The notes beneath the pieces were generated by a model. The model saw only the letters and a program-made list of their open reading frames with translations. It did no database searches and was not told where the DNA came from. Both the position numbers and the translations under genes were made by a program. Of a stretch of DNA of 63,586 bases, positions 48,239 through 59,226 are shown piece after piece; the first letter of the stretch is position 1; each line of letters opens with the position of its first letter. The stretch lies in assembly GCF_000711695.1 (NCBI RefSeq), contig NW_013546914.1:1-63586 (forward strand), written 5' to 3'. Source of the DNA: Tilletiaria anomala UBC 951. Lineage: Eukaryota > Basidiomycota > Exobasidiomycetes > Georgefischeriales > Tilletiariaceae.

Positions 48239-50160
48239 CTCACGAATGTGAGTACTTCCTCCAGGATCTGCGATGCAATGAGTCTGCGAACTATCTATAT
48301 TTGAATACGTAGGCGTCGTAACATGTCATGAAGTTATGAACTCATGCAATTGCGTGTAGGCACTGTGGACTGTGGAGTGTTGTTGGTGTTGACTTGCAAT
48401 CAACTGTGTTGCGTATCCGTAGACCCTAGTGTCATTGGCACTAGGGCCTTGTTTAATTTTAAGCTGTTGGGAGCGTTCCCCCGGCTGCCAGGCGCCGTCC
48501 GGCATCCGCTGTGTGAATGACGAACACTCCATCACTTTCCTCGATTGCCCCCCACCCTCACCAAAGGAGATATTGTATGAATACGGTCCAACGAATTGGC
48601 GTTGTCGAATGTCAACAATCATACACTCCAATACTCCAACTCCAGCAGGTTTCAGCAGGCTCCATGTAACGCTTTGGCTCAATCAGCAGAGTTGGCATTA
48701 TGCGTAGAGTGCACCGGCAAGGTGTTTCAAAGGCAATCTTAAACCAGATCGGCTTGAAATGGCGCATTCATTTCACCCTTGTTCTTGTCGACGTTTGTAT
48801 GAATGTCCTTATTCATTCACATGTATGTAGCGCTCTATCATATACCACATGCTGGCCAAAGTATTAAGTAGAGGTAATATGATGTGTAAGCTTGTGTAAT
48901 GGCTGGAAGTGTGAATACCGTGCGTTTACCACTACTGATGAATTGACACTTTTGGTGGACCAGAAGGTCACCTCCATATGTAAGAAGAAAGTGGAAGCAA
49001 TTAGCATGGGCGTAGAACCACAGTAAGAAAAGGTACACATGATATAAATACACTTCACACGCCACACCAGGCGACAGACTACGCCTAGGGGGGTGCTAAT
49101 GCATGTAGTGGTCAGAGGAATCGTGCATCTTGAGTAATGTACAACCACATGTACATGGCGGCCTATTCTTATTACGGCCCCTGCTGACAGGTGACCTGTT
49201 GATCGCTAACTATGGTGGACGTGCATATTTCAGAGCAGCTGGTTGCAAAAGTGGGCTGCTGGCCGAAGAGGTGTTTGAAACGCCGCCTACCTCCCACCTC
49301 ATCCTAGGCTACTACAGGCTTCGATACTCGAGTCTCAATATGATACTAGCATTACAATAATGTATATTATGGGGCTCGACCTGGAACTTGGACGCTCGAC
49401 GCTCGAATCCCATCGGCCTCAGTTTATGTACTTCTGCCCATTTACTCGTAGCATGTATGTACCTCAGTATGGGTTTTATGGTGGTATTGTGCTGCCGATG
49501 TACTTATTGTACCACTTTAACCGTAGTGAATGGCGCTAGCGTGACACTCCCCGTCCCACCACAAACATGCGAGCATAGAACATCGTATCTTTTTTACGTC
49601 CCTCCACCGCCTCATCCTGCCTTTTCACCCTCCTTCCCGAGTAGTTCATCTTGATGGATTTGTTTCGAAGCCTCAAGGGTGCTGCGAGCTGGGTCTGCTG
49701 CGTCCTGCCGCTCATGGGAGTGCTGAAAAACGTGTCTCGCTCTTCGCTATTCGATGCGGCCTTGATTCTCACGTCCAACCTCCCCCCCCCCCACCCCTTC
49801 ATTCGCTTTCCTATCCACTCCCTAAGTCAAGCATGGGAATGGTATCGTAGTATTTAGGTGCGAAGGCGCATCAGTAGCGCAACTACGTTTACATCGTAAG
49901 TGGGGTGGCATCTGGAGGTGAATGTGAGTGCATCCGCTCACACCGAGCCTGGAATTCCGATCGCTTGAACACGTTTGTTGACTGCGTTACATACCTTTTA
50001 CTGCGCCGCTAATAGGACGGCCATATACCAGCGCACATGGACTCTTTCAACTCTACGATAATACAATGTACTCGTACCATGTACTCCTTGAAAACGATGA
50101 CTCCCACAATGCGAAGTAAAGGGAAGCAAGAATACGTTGCTGTATAAAGTACAAAACGGG
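48239..50160. other. Gene-poor stretch, 1.9 kb
   Basis: Richer in A/T than its surroundings, with scattered TATA-like and ATGTA-type words and a cytosine run near 49783-49793. Open frames are short and without recognisable similarity. No repeat unit, RNA gene or mobile-element end was identified. Confidence 0.45.
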
Positions 50161-50661
50161 TCATGACTTGCTTTCACCCCGATATTCGTCGGGCACGTCC
50201 AAACCAACTCGTCGCGCTGTCATACGCACTCGTTCTTGCTCTGTTAAATCGTGAGTCGGATTGTAGCGCACCAGGAGCTCCTAGAAGCCAGCGAAAAGCA
50301 CGACACCGGAATCAGAGTTGTCCATAGCCCGATGCCCACGTTCGAAGGCCTCTGGTACTGACAGCATGGGTCTTCTTACTTCGCAAGAATAAATCTAAAT
50401 CGCGGAGCCGTCGTCCTTTTTCTGTGTCCCTCGCTAGTCGCTTTTCTGCCTCTTCCACCGTAGCACCAAATACATGCTTGACGTAGCCTTGCAGGGGCGT
50501 AGATGCATTTGATCGGCTCCCACTTGCTGCGACCTACGGATAGAGGTAGAGAGATAGCAAAACGCAGAGATGCGAGTCAGTAACAAAAAATGACTAAGTG
50601 ACCCTTCAGCACGTACCAACACCACCAGTGACGAGTATGCCGTCCTTACTGAGGAAGTCAT
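50161..50661 (-). CDS. Small probable mitochondrial protein, last splice unresolved
   Basis: Exon 1 50661-50617 (MTSSVRTAYSSLVVL) joins exon 2 50533-50380 through an 83-base intron (GTACGT..GTAG) in phase 0, giving SRSNASTPLQGYVKHVFGAT and EEAEKRLARDTEKGRRLRDL. A GTAAGA donor at 50379 ends exon 2 in phase 1. The likely last exon, 50280-50161, reads ELLVRYNPTHDLTEQERVRM then TARRVGLDVPDEYRGESKS and stop, clearly protein-like, but in a frame that a phase-1 junction with the CTAG acceptor at 50281 does not give. Either another junction is used, or the frame is broken. The basic, hydroxylated N-terminus suggests mitochondrial import. Family not recognised. Confidence 0.5.
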
Positions 50662-51132
50662 CCTGCTTTAAATCGCTCAACCGGATATGCACCCTTTGCT
50701 TAGGGGGGAAGGGGACGAATCGCTGGACAGAACACGGTAGCTAGATATGCTATAGGTAGAATTGCTGTTCCAAATGCACACGCTCATCCAATCGTTTCTC
50801 TCCCAAATGAAAGAGAAAGAAAGGCAAGTCTAAATTCAAGGGGAAAAGAAAGAAATATAATGCAATGACGGGTCAACGTGTCGCCGACTGGGCACAACTT
50901 TCATTCCGACTTTTTCAATCTGGCCACATTGATTTCCTGACGCTCAATGGCACTTTGGTCGCTAGTAACGTTGGGCTTTTGTATGGGCGAGAGTGCGACA
51001 TAGTGTGAGCGCTCTCATCCTTGTGCAGAGTAGGCAGACATGCAATCGCGCACTCATGCAGGAACTGGGTTGACGATGGAGCGGCTGCAAAGCTGACAAA
51101 CGTTCAACAGCGGCCTCAGCGTCTATGCAACG
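50662..51132. promoter_or_regulatory. Divergent intergenic region
   Basis: 471 bases between the small gene and the ubiquitin protease gene. An A/G-rich patch (gaaagagaaagaaaggcaag) lies near 50810-50830. No gene recognised. Confidence 0.35.
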
Positions 51133-53432
51133 ATGCCCTCTTCTCCACCCGTCCCTTCGATCTGCATCGCAACTCTTTCATTTGCAACGATTACCACTGT
51201 CGCAGCCGCCGAAAGTGGCTTCGTCCTTGTCGAGCCGGGCCAGAAGCTGCCATATCCTCTCTTTGGCATCTTCCCGCTATCCCTTGATCTCCAGACTCAG
51301 GCCATAATTGGTGCCACTCTGCTTGTGGTTATATTCAGCGCTGGTTTCTTCATTTTTTGCGAAGACAGTGAGTCGGTGATTGAAGAGTTACAGCAACAAG
51401 TCCAACCCATTTTCTACCTCCTCGGCCAAGCTGCTCACTGGCTGTTGTCTGAGACCATGGCTCCCGTCTCAGCGGGACTTGGCCTCGGTACAGAGGTCAC
51501 GTCTCGCATTCATCGGTTCACACTGGGGAGGCACTCAAGCAGACCTGCAGACCCGAGTCATGCTTCCCTGGTCGTCAGAGCCAGTAAGCGGCCTCGCGGC
51601 GCATCAGGGTTGCGCCGAGCCCAGCCAAAGGCCGGGCGCTCTTCCGAGACTGTGTTCACACAAGCGCTACAACATCATCCGGGCCTGCACAATACGGGAA
51701 ACACTTGCTTTTTCAACTCGGTCTTGCAGTCACTTGCCAGCGTCGAAGGCGTGAACGAATACCTAGAAGGCATCATGTCTCTGGCTGAAAATTGGGACGT
51801 GGCCACGCCAGTGACAGACGCCCTGCACGACATGATCTCAGGTGCGCAACAACTCCAGCCACGTAGGCAAATGGGCATGTTCTGTAACTGATTTTTTGCA
51901 ACCACCTACCCACCTATTTAGTCCTCAATACCCCCGGATGCAAGCCTTCAGCAGTATACCCGAGCGATGTGTCGCGTGCCCTCGGCCAGGTATCGCTAAT
52001 GAATGGCACGCGCAGCCTTGTTGGAGCGCATCAACAGCAGGATGCGCATGAGCTCTTGGTGCTGCTCACCAACGCTATCGATGATGAGCTGAGCACGGTA
52101 AAAGCATATCGAGCAGAGGTGCTGCGCCTATCGCGCGGCGGTCTGCGCGCCGCATTGCCACTCGCTTTTCTCGAGGAGCCTCCTAGCAGAGAGGACCCAT
52201 CGAATTCGTTTCGCGGCTTGACGGCGCAACGAACCAGCTGCTACACGTGCGGTTATACAGAAGCCATCCGACATCATGCTTTCGAAGAGCTGAGCTTGAG
52301 TGTGCCTGCGTATGGATGCACACTCGAGCACTGTCTGGCAAGATGGACAGAGGTGGAGGAGGTAGAGTGGGTGTGTCATGCATGCAGCATGCGCCGGACC
52401 GCTGAGTCCTTGGCCGCCGATTGTGCACGGCTGGAAGGCACTGCCACTGGGCCGATCAAAGCGTTGGTGAATCGTGCTTCTCGTGAGCAGTCGAAACCAA
52501 AAGCGAAAGGGAGCTCTCTGCCAAAAGGGGAAAGTATATCCGCATCAAAGAAGAAACGATTAAAAGAGGTACGCAAGGCAGAAGCGTGCGTAAACATGGT
52601 GATACAAATGCGGATGCATGAAGACGAAGCGATGAGGTCGGGTCTGCTAGAAGGCATCAAGCTCGATCGCACACCATCACCTTCGTCAACCAAACAAGTG
52701 ATGATCGCGCGCGCGTCGCACACTCTTGTCATCCACCTCAATCGCTCGTCTTACTATGGCTCTTTTGGTGCGACAAAGAACAATGCGAGCGTGCGTTTTG
52801 GCGAATTTCTCGACCTCCGACCGTTTACTACCAACGGCCGCCTCAGCGTTGCGGCCGACGAGCCGATCAGCCGTTGTGACGCGGTGGACAGGCCCCCGCT
52901 TGCATCCGGTGGGCAGTGGGCTGGCGCTGTCGAGCTGTCGGTAGAGGAGCGCATACAGCACCTCTTTCGTCTCCAGTCCGTCGTCGTGCACCTCGGCGGC
53001 CACCATTTTGGGCACTACATCGCCTTTCGTCGGCGGCCGGATCTTGGCGCATGGAGGGCGCCATCAGACCTTGACCTGAAGGTACCAACTATAAACGCTT
53101 CATCATCTTCGGACTGGCTGCAAATATCCGACGAGTCCGTCCGGCCTTGCTCGCTGAACGACGTACTTGCGCAACATGCATTTTTGCTCTTCTACGAACG
53201 CGTTGCCCCGCCCGCTTCGTCCAAGCGCCACGCCCGTTCGACAGTTGACGGCGTGGATATCAAACCGTCCGCCGAACATGTACAGGCACCGAAGGGGATG
53301 GAGAATTTGGTACTTGAAAAGGAGCAGCGCATGCGAAGACTGATGCAGCCGAAAACGGTGGCTCGATGGAGCGTCGAGCCGGGCTCCTCAACACCGGGCT
53401 CGCGGCAGGCCAGCGTCATGCCGTCCGATTGA
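51133..53432 (+). CDS. UBP16: Membrane-anchored ubiquitin carboxyl-terminal hydrolase (C19; Ubp16/USP30 type)
   Basis: Two exons: 51133-51841 and 51922-53432 (80-base intron, GTGCGC..TTAG); 739 residues. A hydrophobic N-terminus and a clear membrane helix at about 56-76 (QAIIGATLLVVIFSAGFFIF) precede the catalytic domain, as in yeast Ubp16 and human USP30, which sit in the mitochondrial outer membrane and remove ubiquitin there. Cys box: GLHNTGNTCFFNSVLQSLAS with catalytic Cys about 192. Then GAHQQQDAHELLVLLTNAID, a CYTCG..CHAC zinc-binding pair, and the His box GGHHFGHYIAFRR with a late SDESVRPCSLNDVL segment. A basic Lys-rich insert separates the halves of the domain. Placement in Ubp16 rather than another anchored USP is inferred from layout. 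Confidence 0.88.
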
Positions 53433-53627
53433 GTTATATCAGCTCCACTTTGTACTCTGACTGGATAGCGCATTGCACTCCAATGGTATTGTTTTCCTGT
53501 AGCAGAAAGTCATTTTGTACAATCGTGCGAAGGAATAGCCTGGAACTGCATCGTTGGAACATAGGGTCGTGGCTCTTAAGTTCTTCGGACGTTGTTTTGG
53601 CTCTCGCCGTCCGCTTTGATTGGCCTC

Positions 53628-54066
53628 TCATATCGCCCTTCTCCTCGTCGTGCGCATCCCGCTGCCCCTGGACCTGCATGTGATGCACTGTCGGTGGGTG
53701 TTCAGTAGGGCGTGTCATCAATACTCTAAGTCCGGTCGGCACACGGTGAGAGGAGTAACTTACATTGACTACAGCCATGCATGTAGACGCGAGACCATTT
53801 ACTCTGAAACACAAGGGAAGGAGAAGCAAAGCGGAGATAAGATGCGAGCCTCCGCGAGAGATGAATAGCTGATGCGACCAGAACTGCCTCACATAGCTGA
53901 GAGGACGCTCTCGATTCCATTGATGACGGCTATCAAGCACGACCCAATAGCTGGGTATGGTAACATGAAAAGTCAAAAGTGTTAACACATTTTCCTTCGC
54001 GCTCACACGTGATGGATGACACGTACCCCTTACGATAGCTCCCAAACAACTCGCGACAGCTCCCAT
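53628..54066 (-). CDS. 65-residue hydrophobic protein encoded by four tiny exons
   Basis: Exons 54066-54027 (40 bases), 53950-53893 (58), 53803-53764 (40) and 53687-53628 (60). Introns of 76, 89 and 76 bases (GTACGT..CCAG, GTGAGG..TCAG, GTAAGT..ACAG) all restore a single frame. Product: MGAVASCLGAIVR, then AIGSCLIAVINGIESVLSA, then IVNGLASTCMAVVN, then CITCRSRGSGMRTTRRRAI and stop. This regular pattern of small hydrophobic residues, a Cys-Ile-Thr-Cys motif and a basic Arg/Thr tail matches, from memory, a conserved group of short fungal membrane proteins of unknown function starting MGA-x-x-SC. No single frame in the DNA shows it. The gene is convergent with the ubiquitin protease, whose stop is 195 bases away. 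Confidence 0.8.
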
Positions 54067-57000
54067 GATGAAATCTGATTCCCTTCTTCTTTTTCTGCTT
54101 GTATTTTCCTCGTGAGTATGTTGCGGGAAGGAGGCTTGATTGGCTTTGCTGCATGGGTGAAAAATAACAACCTTGTGTTTGCGAATGTGCATCTGCAACT
54201 TTGTGTGCTTTTATATCTTGACCAAATTTCTCTAATGTATCTCAACCTGTGGCACTATGAACGGCTCCACTTAAGCGAGAAGAAAACTGGAGGTTCGAAT
54301 CACGTATGCTAATTGCTACATGATTACACAGCCTTGCGGGTCGCGAAGAGTATGACCCTCAGAAGCTGCGGCCGCTGAGGGTCCTCTCGATGCTAAACCC
54401 CGAAGCTTATGTTCGGAAAATAATAAATACATTGAGAAAATAAAGCACATATCCCATTATCGCACGATGACGCTGAGCTTCGGCACAAGTCGCGTGATCT
54501 CAGATGCTCACGGAAGTCCCTGGGACACGAGACGATCTGCCGAAGCCCTGGCGATAGGGAGCGGCCTGTGAAAGCCAAGCAGTCGCCGGGTGGCTGGGCC
54601 CCGGCGCAGGTTTCTTGGGCCTTTCATGTACACCCTCCACAGTCCATGTACTAGTCCTGTACCTCATTAGCCGCTTGCGGGAAGCATCTGCTGGCTTGGA
54701 GCTCAAAATATAAATACATGCGGCTCCGACCGCTTATTTGACAGTGTTACTCCACCCGCTGTGGGCCGCTCTTGTTTTGATTGGCCAAGAAGCGGGGGCC
54801 ATCTTCCTATAGTAGTGTTTCGGAAAGGGTCTTGCTCGTGTGCGACTCATCGCTTTGTGTTTCGCCCACCATCATGCTGGTCACGGCGCATGACGGAAAA
54901 AGGGTCTGACTTTGGTGAGCGTGGCTTACTTCTTTTGTGGATGAAAAATCAACGCAGGCCAGCAGATGACGTCAACCGTTTTATTGGGCGCGCCTCCCCA
55001 TCGCGCATTCGCTGCAAAGCCCAACAATCTAGGAACGGCGAGAACGAGTACGTGGACGCCGCTTCGACCAGTTGGCAGCATGCATTCGGTACGTCATGTG
55101 CGTTGACATTGATTTATCTTCCATGATAAAATGAGCCCATCGCCATTCTGTGGCGTTGCGGTCGAGGTCCTAGGGGCCTTAACGAAAGTAGAACAATCAA
55201 AGCAGGGTTCAACCTACAAACAGTGACGAGTGAAACAAATCTGAGTTACGATGGGCCAATTGGTCGAACCCGATGCGGTAGGCAGCTTGTTCGTGATAGG
55301 GTTCAACGAGACAATGGCAACCGTCGACTGTGCCGACAAAGAATGACACCAGCCAATGTTGAGTCGCGGTCTTGTGAAAGTCTTTAGTACATTGGCACGA
55401 CCCAGACGATGTGGCTAGTTAGGGTATAAAGAAGGTCTCTAGCAAGCATCACGAGCAAATGCAATAAAGTCTGCGAGCGCTCTTCGCCGCACATTTCAGC
55501 AGCTCTCTCGTGCCTTTCATCAATTCTAATATCGCGTTCTTTCATAGATAAACTTATCCTTAACCCAAGTGCATCAGTTCGAGCACTCTCAGAAGCTTGC
55601 AGTCCTCTTTCACACCTCCGGAGCTCCTTTGCAGGTGCAACCTCATCCCCTTGCACCTAAATATATCTGCCTCGCTGACATCTATTTTAAATATACTTGG
55701 CCAGAAAGAAGGCCGAACCCTTCAGCGCGCGAAAGACTGCGATGCGAAAAAGAGCAAGGACACGGGATCATTGAGCCGCCTTGCACTGGTCGGGACGCTC
55801 CCATACCTAGCAAAGAAGGAAGCACGGAGGGAAAATACCTTACCAAGCCTCCGTATGCGCGAAGTTATGAAGACTTCAAAGTCAGGTACATTGCCTGATT
55901 CTGGTGTCGCAAGCTCAAGCTGGAGTAGGCAGGTGATCCAATTGATTCAAAGCAGCGATTTGTGCAGATAACGCCCAGATCCGCGCATAAGGCTGAGCGT
56001 CCACCACTTCCTTGCACCGCCCAGCTGCCATTGCCATCAGTATCGTAAGTACAATTTCAGACGTATCCGCGTTATAAAGCAAGATACAATGGTTCTGTCT
56101 GAGTGCCCCACCTGTCGATCCGCTTCAGTATCACTTCACTGAGTCCCATTTCAATGGGCAGTCCTATCCGCCAGACTTTGATAGGCCTCGCGAATGACTA
56201 TGACCCTGTGAAAATCGCCTTCCTCAGCACGCGAGAGAAGAAATCTGATCACCCTGTGCCGTGCAAGATTGGCTACCGCAATTGTTAGAGTCACATGGCA
56301 TGAGCCGAACCTTCATCCTTCCCATGTTGCAAGTGTTTTAAACCCTCAATACTCTTCGCGCTTTCTCCCCAGTGACGACAGTCGCAACATGGCAATAGCC
56401 CACCCTTCTTCCTTCGGTTGTGGCGAGGGTGCGGTGCCTCACACTTTCAAGGCCACGTGAGCGCTTTTCCCTTTGTCCCTTTAAACGAGTGTTTTGAAGC
56501 ATCAACCACGCTCAATTCTCTCATCGTATATGGCGAGCGTCTGATGGACCCGGAAGATGGCACCCCGAAGTGGCTATGTACGTTCTTAAATAGAATTCTG
56601 CTTCAGAAAGACTGTCTCGTTACTGGCGCATGTGACTCTCTACTTGGTAGGCCACAAGTGGTCGTCCGAGCTCATGAAGCATGTTACGGGAAATACAGGT
56701 AGACTTGATCGGCAGTGTGAAAAGAAAAAAAAATAGCAAGGAAGGACGACAGCTAAAGGCGGGCTCGAAGTAGTTCGATGCGAGTGTTACGCTCTGCGCA
56801 GAAGAGCGCACCACAAGAAACTGTAATGAAACGCTTTCAAGCGCGCACTGCTTCTCGCTCTATTCAATTGAAGCTCCCATACACAGTGCACCCCAGCATT
56901 TGATATATAGTGCTCACTGGGCGACGTTGCCATTCAGCTTTGACGAAGGTTTCCCCCTTCGACAACCAAAAGCACACACTCAAACAGCAGCTAGTTTCAG

Positions 57001-57189
57001 CCACTCCACCCCTCCCCCTGGGTTTTGTCAGTTTGGCAATACGGGCTCTTCGCTCGCAAGCGTCCAAAAACAACTTACCATGTAAACATATTCAAGCAGC
57101 CCATTCTGTAATCACACCCTCTACAACCCTGTAGCGCTTCAAGATCACCTGCTGCGACGAACAAACTGCCCCCAGTCAAACGTGGCTGG
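54067..57189. other. Gene-poor stretch, 3.1 kb
   Basis: Only short, unrelated frames on both strands. Contains a not-I-type GC palindrome (gcggccgc) near 54370. No terminal repeats, tRNA or recognisable protein fragment. It adjoins a decayed gene on its right, so it may itself be decayed sequence. Confidence 0.45.
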
Positions 57190-58683
57190 ACAAGTATACA
57201 AAAAATCCGTCTCGAAGAACTCAATCGCGGCAGGTTTCGAAGTCAATGGTAGCTGGAAATCAAATTACAGCTTTAGATTTATCGACAATACCTTCGGCAC
57301 CGAGAAGGGAGGTGAACAGGTCTTGCAAAGGCTGGTCAATGCTTCCTTCTCTGAGTAGGACTCTTACTCATCGCGCGTGGATGTTCGCCACGTCGACAGG
57401 GATTGTAGCCCACTACAAGAAATGGGACGCGCTCTTGTGATGATGGACGAGAATATCAACGGCATCTACAGTGAGGTGGTAAATGAGTGTGAGTCGAATC
57501 GTATTTCCCGCTCGTCTTCACATGCAACATGAGGTTGCAGGCCCGTGTTGAAGCTTGTACACGTTTCTGCCTGAAACGATGCGCCCATGATCGACGCCGT
57601 CAAGGGAAGCGAGATCCACAAGTACATGGGCACCATGTTCGGCTTTGTTGATGCCATGGACAAGTTCGGTCCCATCCGGACCGAGCCTGTTCTCATTGTC
57701 GATGGTGGCCTGGGTCACGACGTCGCCAGCTACGCGTGTGCCTCGTACCTTCGTATCTCCAACTAAATTCGTGTCGGTACGACGTTGGTTAATCGCTTTG
57801 ATCGACGCCGCAGTCTGGGTCAAGCTTGGAATCAATTATGGAAAGCCCAAGGGCCTCCTTGGCGCCTAACACTTTCCACTACACACTTCCTTAGGCTTCG
57901 AAGCCCTTAAGACCTTGCTACAGGCCAGAAGCGGAACGGCATGATGGAGCTGTTCAAGATCTCGACTGTGGCCCGCAAGGCGACCTGGGGTCTGCTTGTG
58001 AAGAGTGACAGAGAAACAGGCAAGAAAGCGTGCGGAAGGAATGAAAACGCACCGCGAGCTCCGTAAGATTGGCGAAAAGATATGCCGTCGTTCGACACGC
58101 AAGATTCCGCAATTGAAGTCGAGTAACTTGCATCAAATCAGACTGGATGGTGTGATCGCCAACGGCCGTGACTCGCCTCCTCTCAAACTGGTCCCTTGGC
58201 CGCCTCTGCGTCACGGGTATCCTCACCATCGGCATTAGCTTCAGCTTCAGCGTCAACCAGGCCTTCTACGGCGGATACATCACCGGGGCCAAACGCAAGG
58301 AATGGTTCCAGCTTGCGGCCAACGGTGGCCTCACCGTCGACCACGAGCTCGTCGACGAAGCTTTTCTCTTGCGGTCCGTCGAAGCGATCAAGAAGTCATT
58401 GATATAGCAGGCAGCGCTTTGAATTGCCCAAACCCATGGGCCAGTATGTGTTTTTCAACGACGTCACCGACGATGAGTTCCGCAAGGTGCTCGCCAAGCA
58501 CTAGGTGTACGTTCCCTTGCGCTTTCCCCAGACAACCGAAGACTGCGGTGGACACCGATCGTCAGATGCTAGCGACCTCGGCTTCTAGGCCAAGGGCACT
58601 ATCCCCGATGCCTTCACACGCTCAGCTCACTAAAGAAGCTCCCATCAAGACGCCTATGCTTAAGGCGGCTGTCGCAGCATAAT
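57190..58683 (+). pseudogene. Decayed sedoheptulose-7-phosphate cyclase (DDGS/EEVS-like, 3-dehydroquinate synthase fold)
   Basis: Ordered fragments on the plus strand match the sugar-phosphate cyclase family that makes 2-epi-5-epi-valiolone or 4-deoxygadusol, first step of mycosporine synthesis. From N to C: GSWKSNYSFRFIDNTFG (about 57250), VMMDENINGIYSEV (about 57440), KYMGTMFGFVDAMDKFGPIR then TEPVLIVDGGLGHDVASYAC (57620-57740), ALIDAAVWVKLGINYGKPKG (about 57795), NGMMELFKISTVARKATWGL (about 57940), ELRKIGEKICRRSTRKIPQL then NLHQIRLDGVI (58050-58160), QAFYGGYITGAKRKEWFQLA then VDHELVDEAFLLRSVEAIKK (58258-58400), and PMGQYVFFNDVTDDEFRKVL (about 58435-58495). The pieces lie in different frames with internal stops (for example TAA at 57764), at least six breaks in total. 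Metal-site His/Glu regions are damaged. No other mycosporine gene is seen nearby. Confidence 0.88.
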
Positions 58684-59226
58684 CATGAGGCATTCTCAGC
58701 AGACATGAAACAACCGCAACTCACAATGCAGAACGCACGAAAGGGAATGAGCTTAAGCATGTAATCTTGGAAAGCCACTTTTGTTTGGCAGTACGAGAGC
58801 TAAGGCAGCAGCATGCTACAGGATATCATCAAAAAGGAAAGTTGGGTAGCAGGTTCCAGTTTGAGCTGCTCATCAACCTGGCATCATGAGGATTTATTTA
58901 GTGGGAGGGATTCAGATTCGCGTGAGATGTGTTCTAATATAAATTTGAACCTGTTCGCGACGACTGGTCGACTCTTGCAACCGAATGTTGATTCCCATGA
59001 CACATCACATCTCACACCTTTCAGGCATGACAGGGATGCAACATCCACACTGAACGTACGTTCCCGCAACTTTGAATGCCAAAACCGCGGCGCCGTGGCC
59101 ACATAGACGGAAGGGACTGTCGTAAGGAACGACCTTCGCTCTGAAGCTGAAGGCACTCGAACGGAAGCTATGCCAGCTGCAGACTCACACGCACGATAGA
59201 ATCTGAGGAACAGTGCGACCTCCAAG
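58684..59226. promoter_or_regulatory. Upstream region of IWR1
   Basis: 543 bases between the decayed cyclase and the IWR1 start; only promoter function assumed. Confidence 0.3.

Noticed and set aside
48326-48682. 118-codon minus-strand frame with several Cys
   Set aside because: No signal peptide, no similarity recognised and no supporting splice sites; kept as intergenic.
53434-54198. Continuous 254-codon minus-strand frame
   Set aside because: It reads through introns of the four-exon small gene and changes frame relative to its conserved blocks; the spliced version is far more protein-like.
54230-54310. GGTTCGAATC box suggesting a tRNA B box
   Set aside because: No matching A box at the right distance and the T-arm does not fold.
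54361-54380. GC palindrome (gcggccgc) as a possible element end or attachment site
   Set aside because: Single short palindrome without a partner repeat or target duplication.
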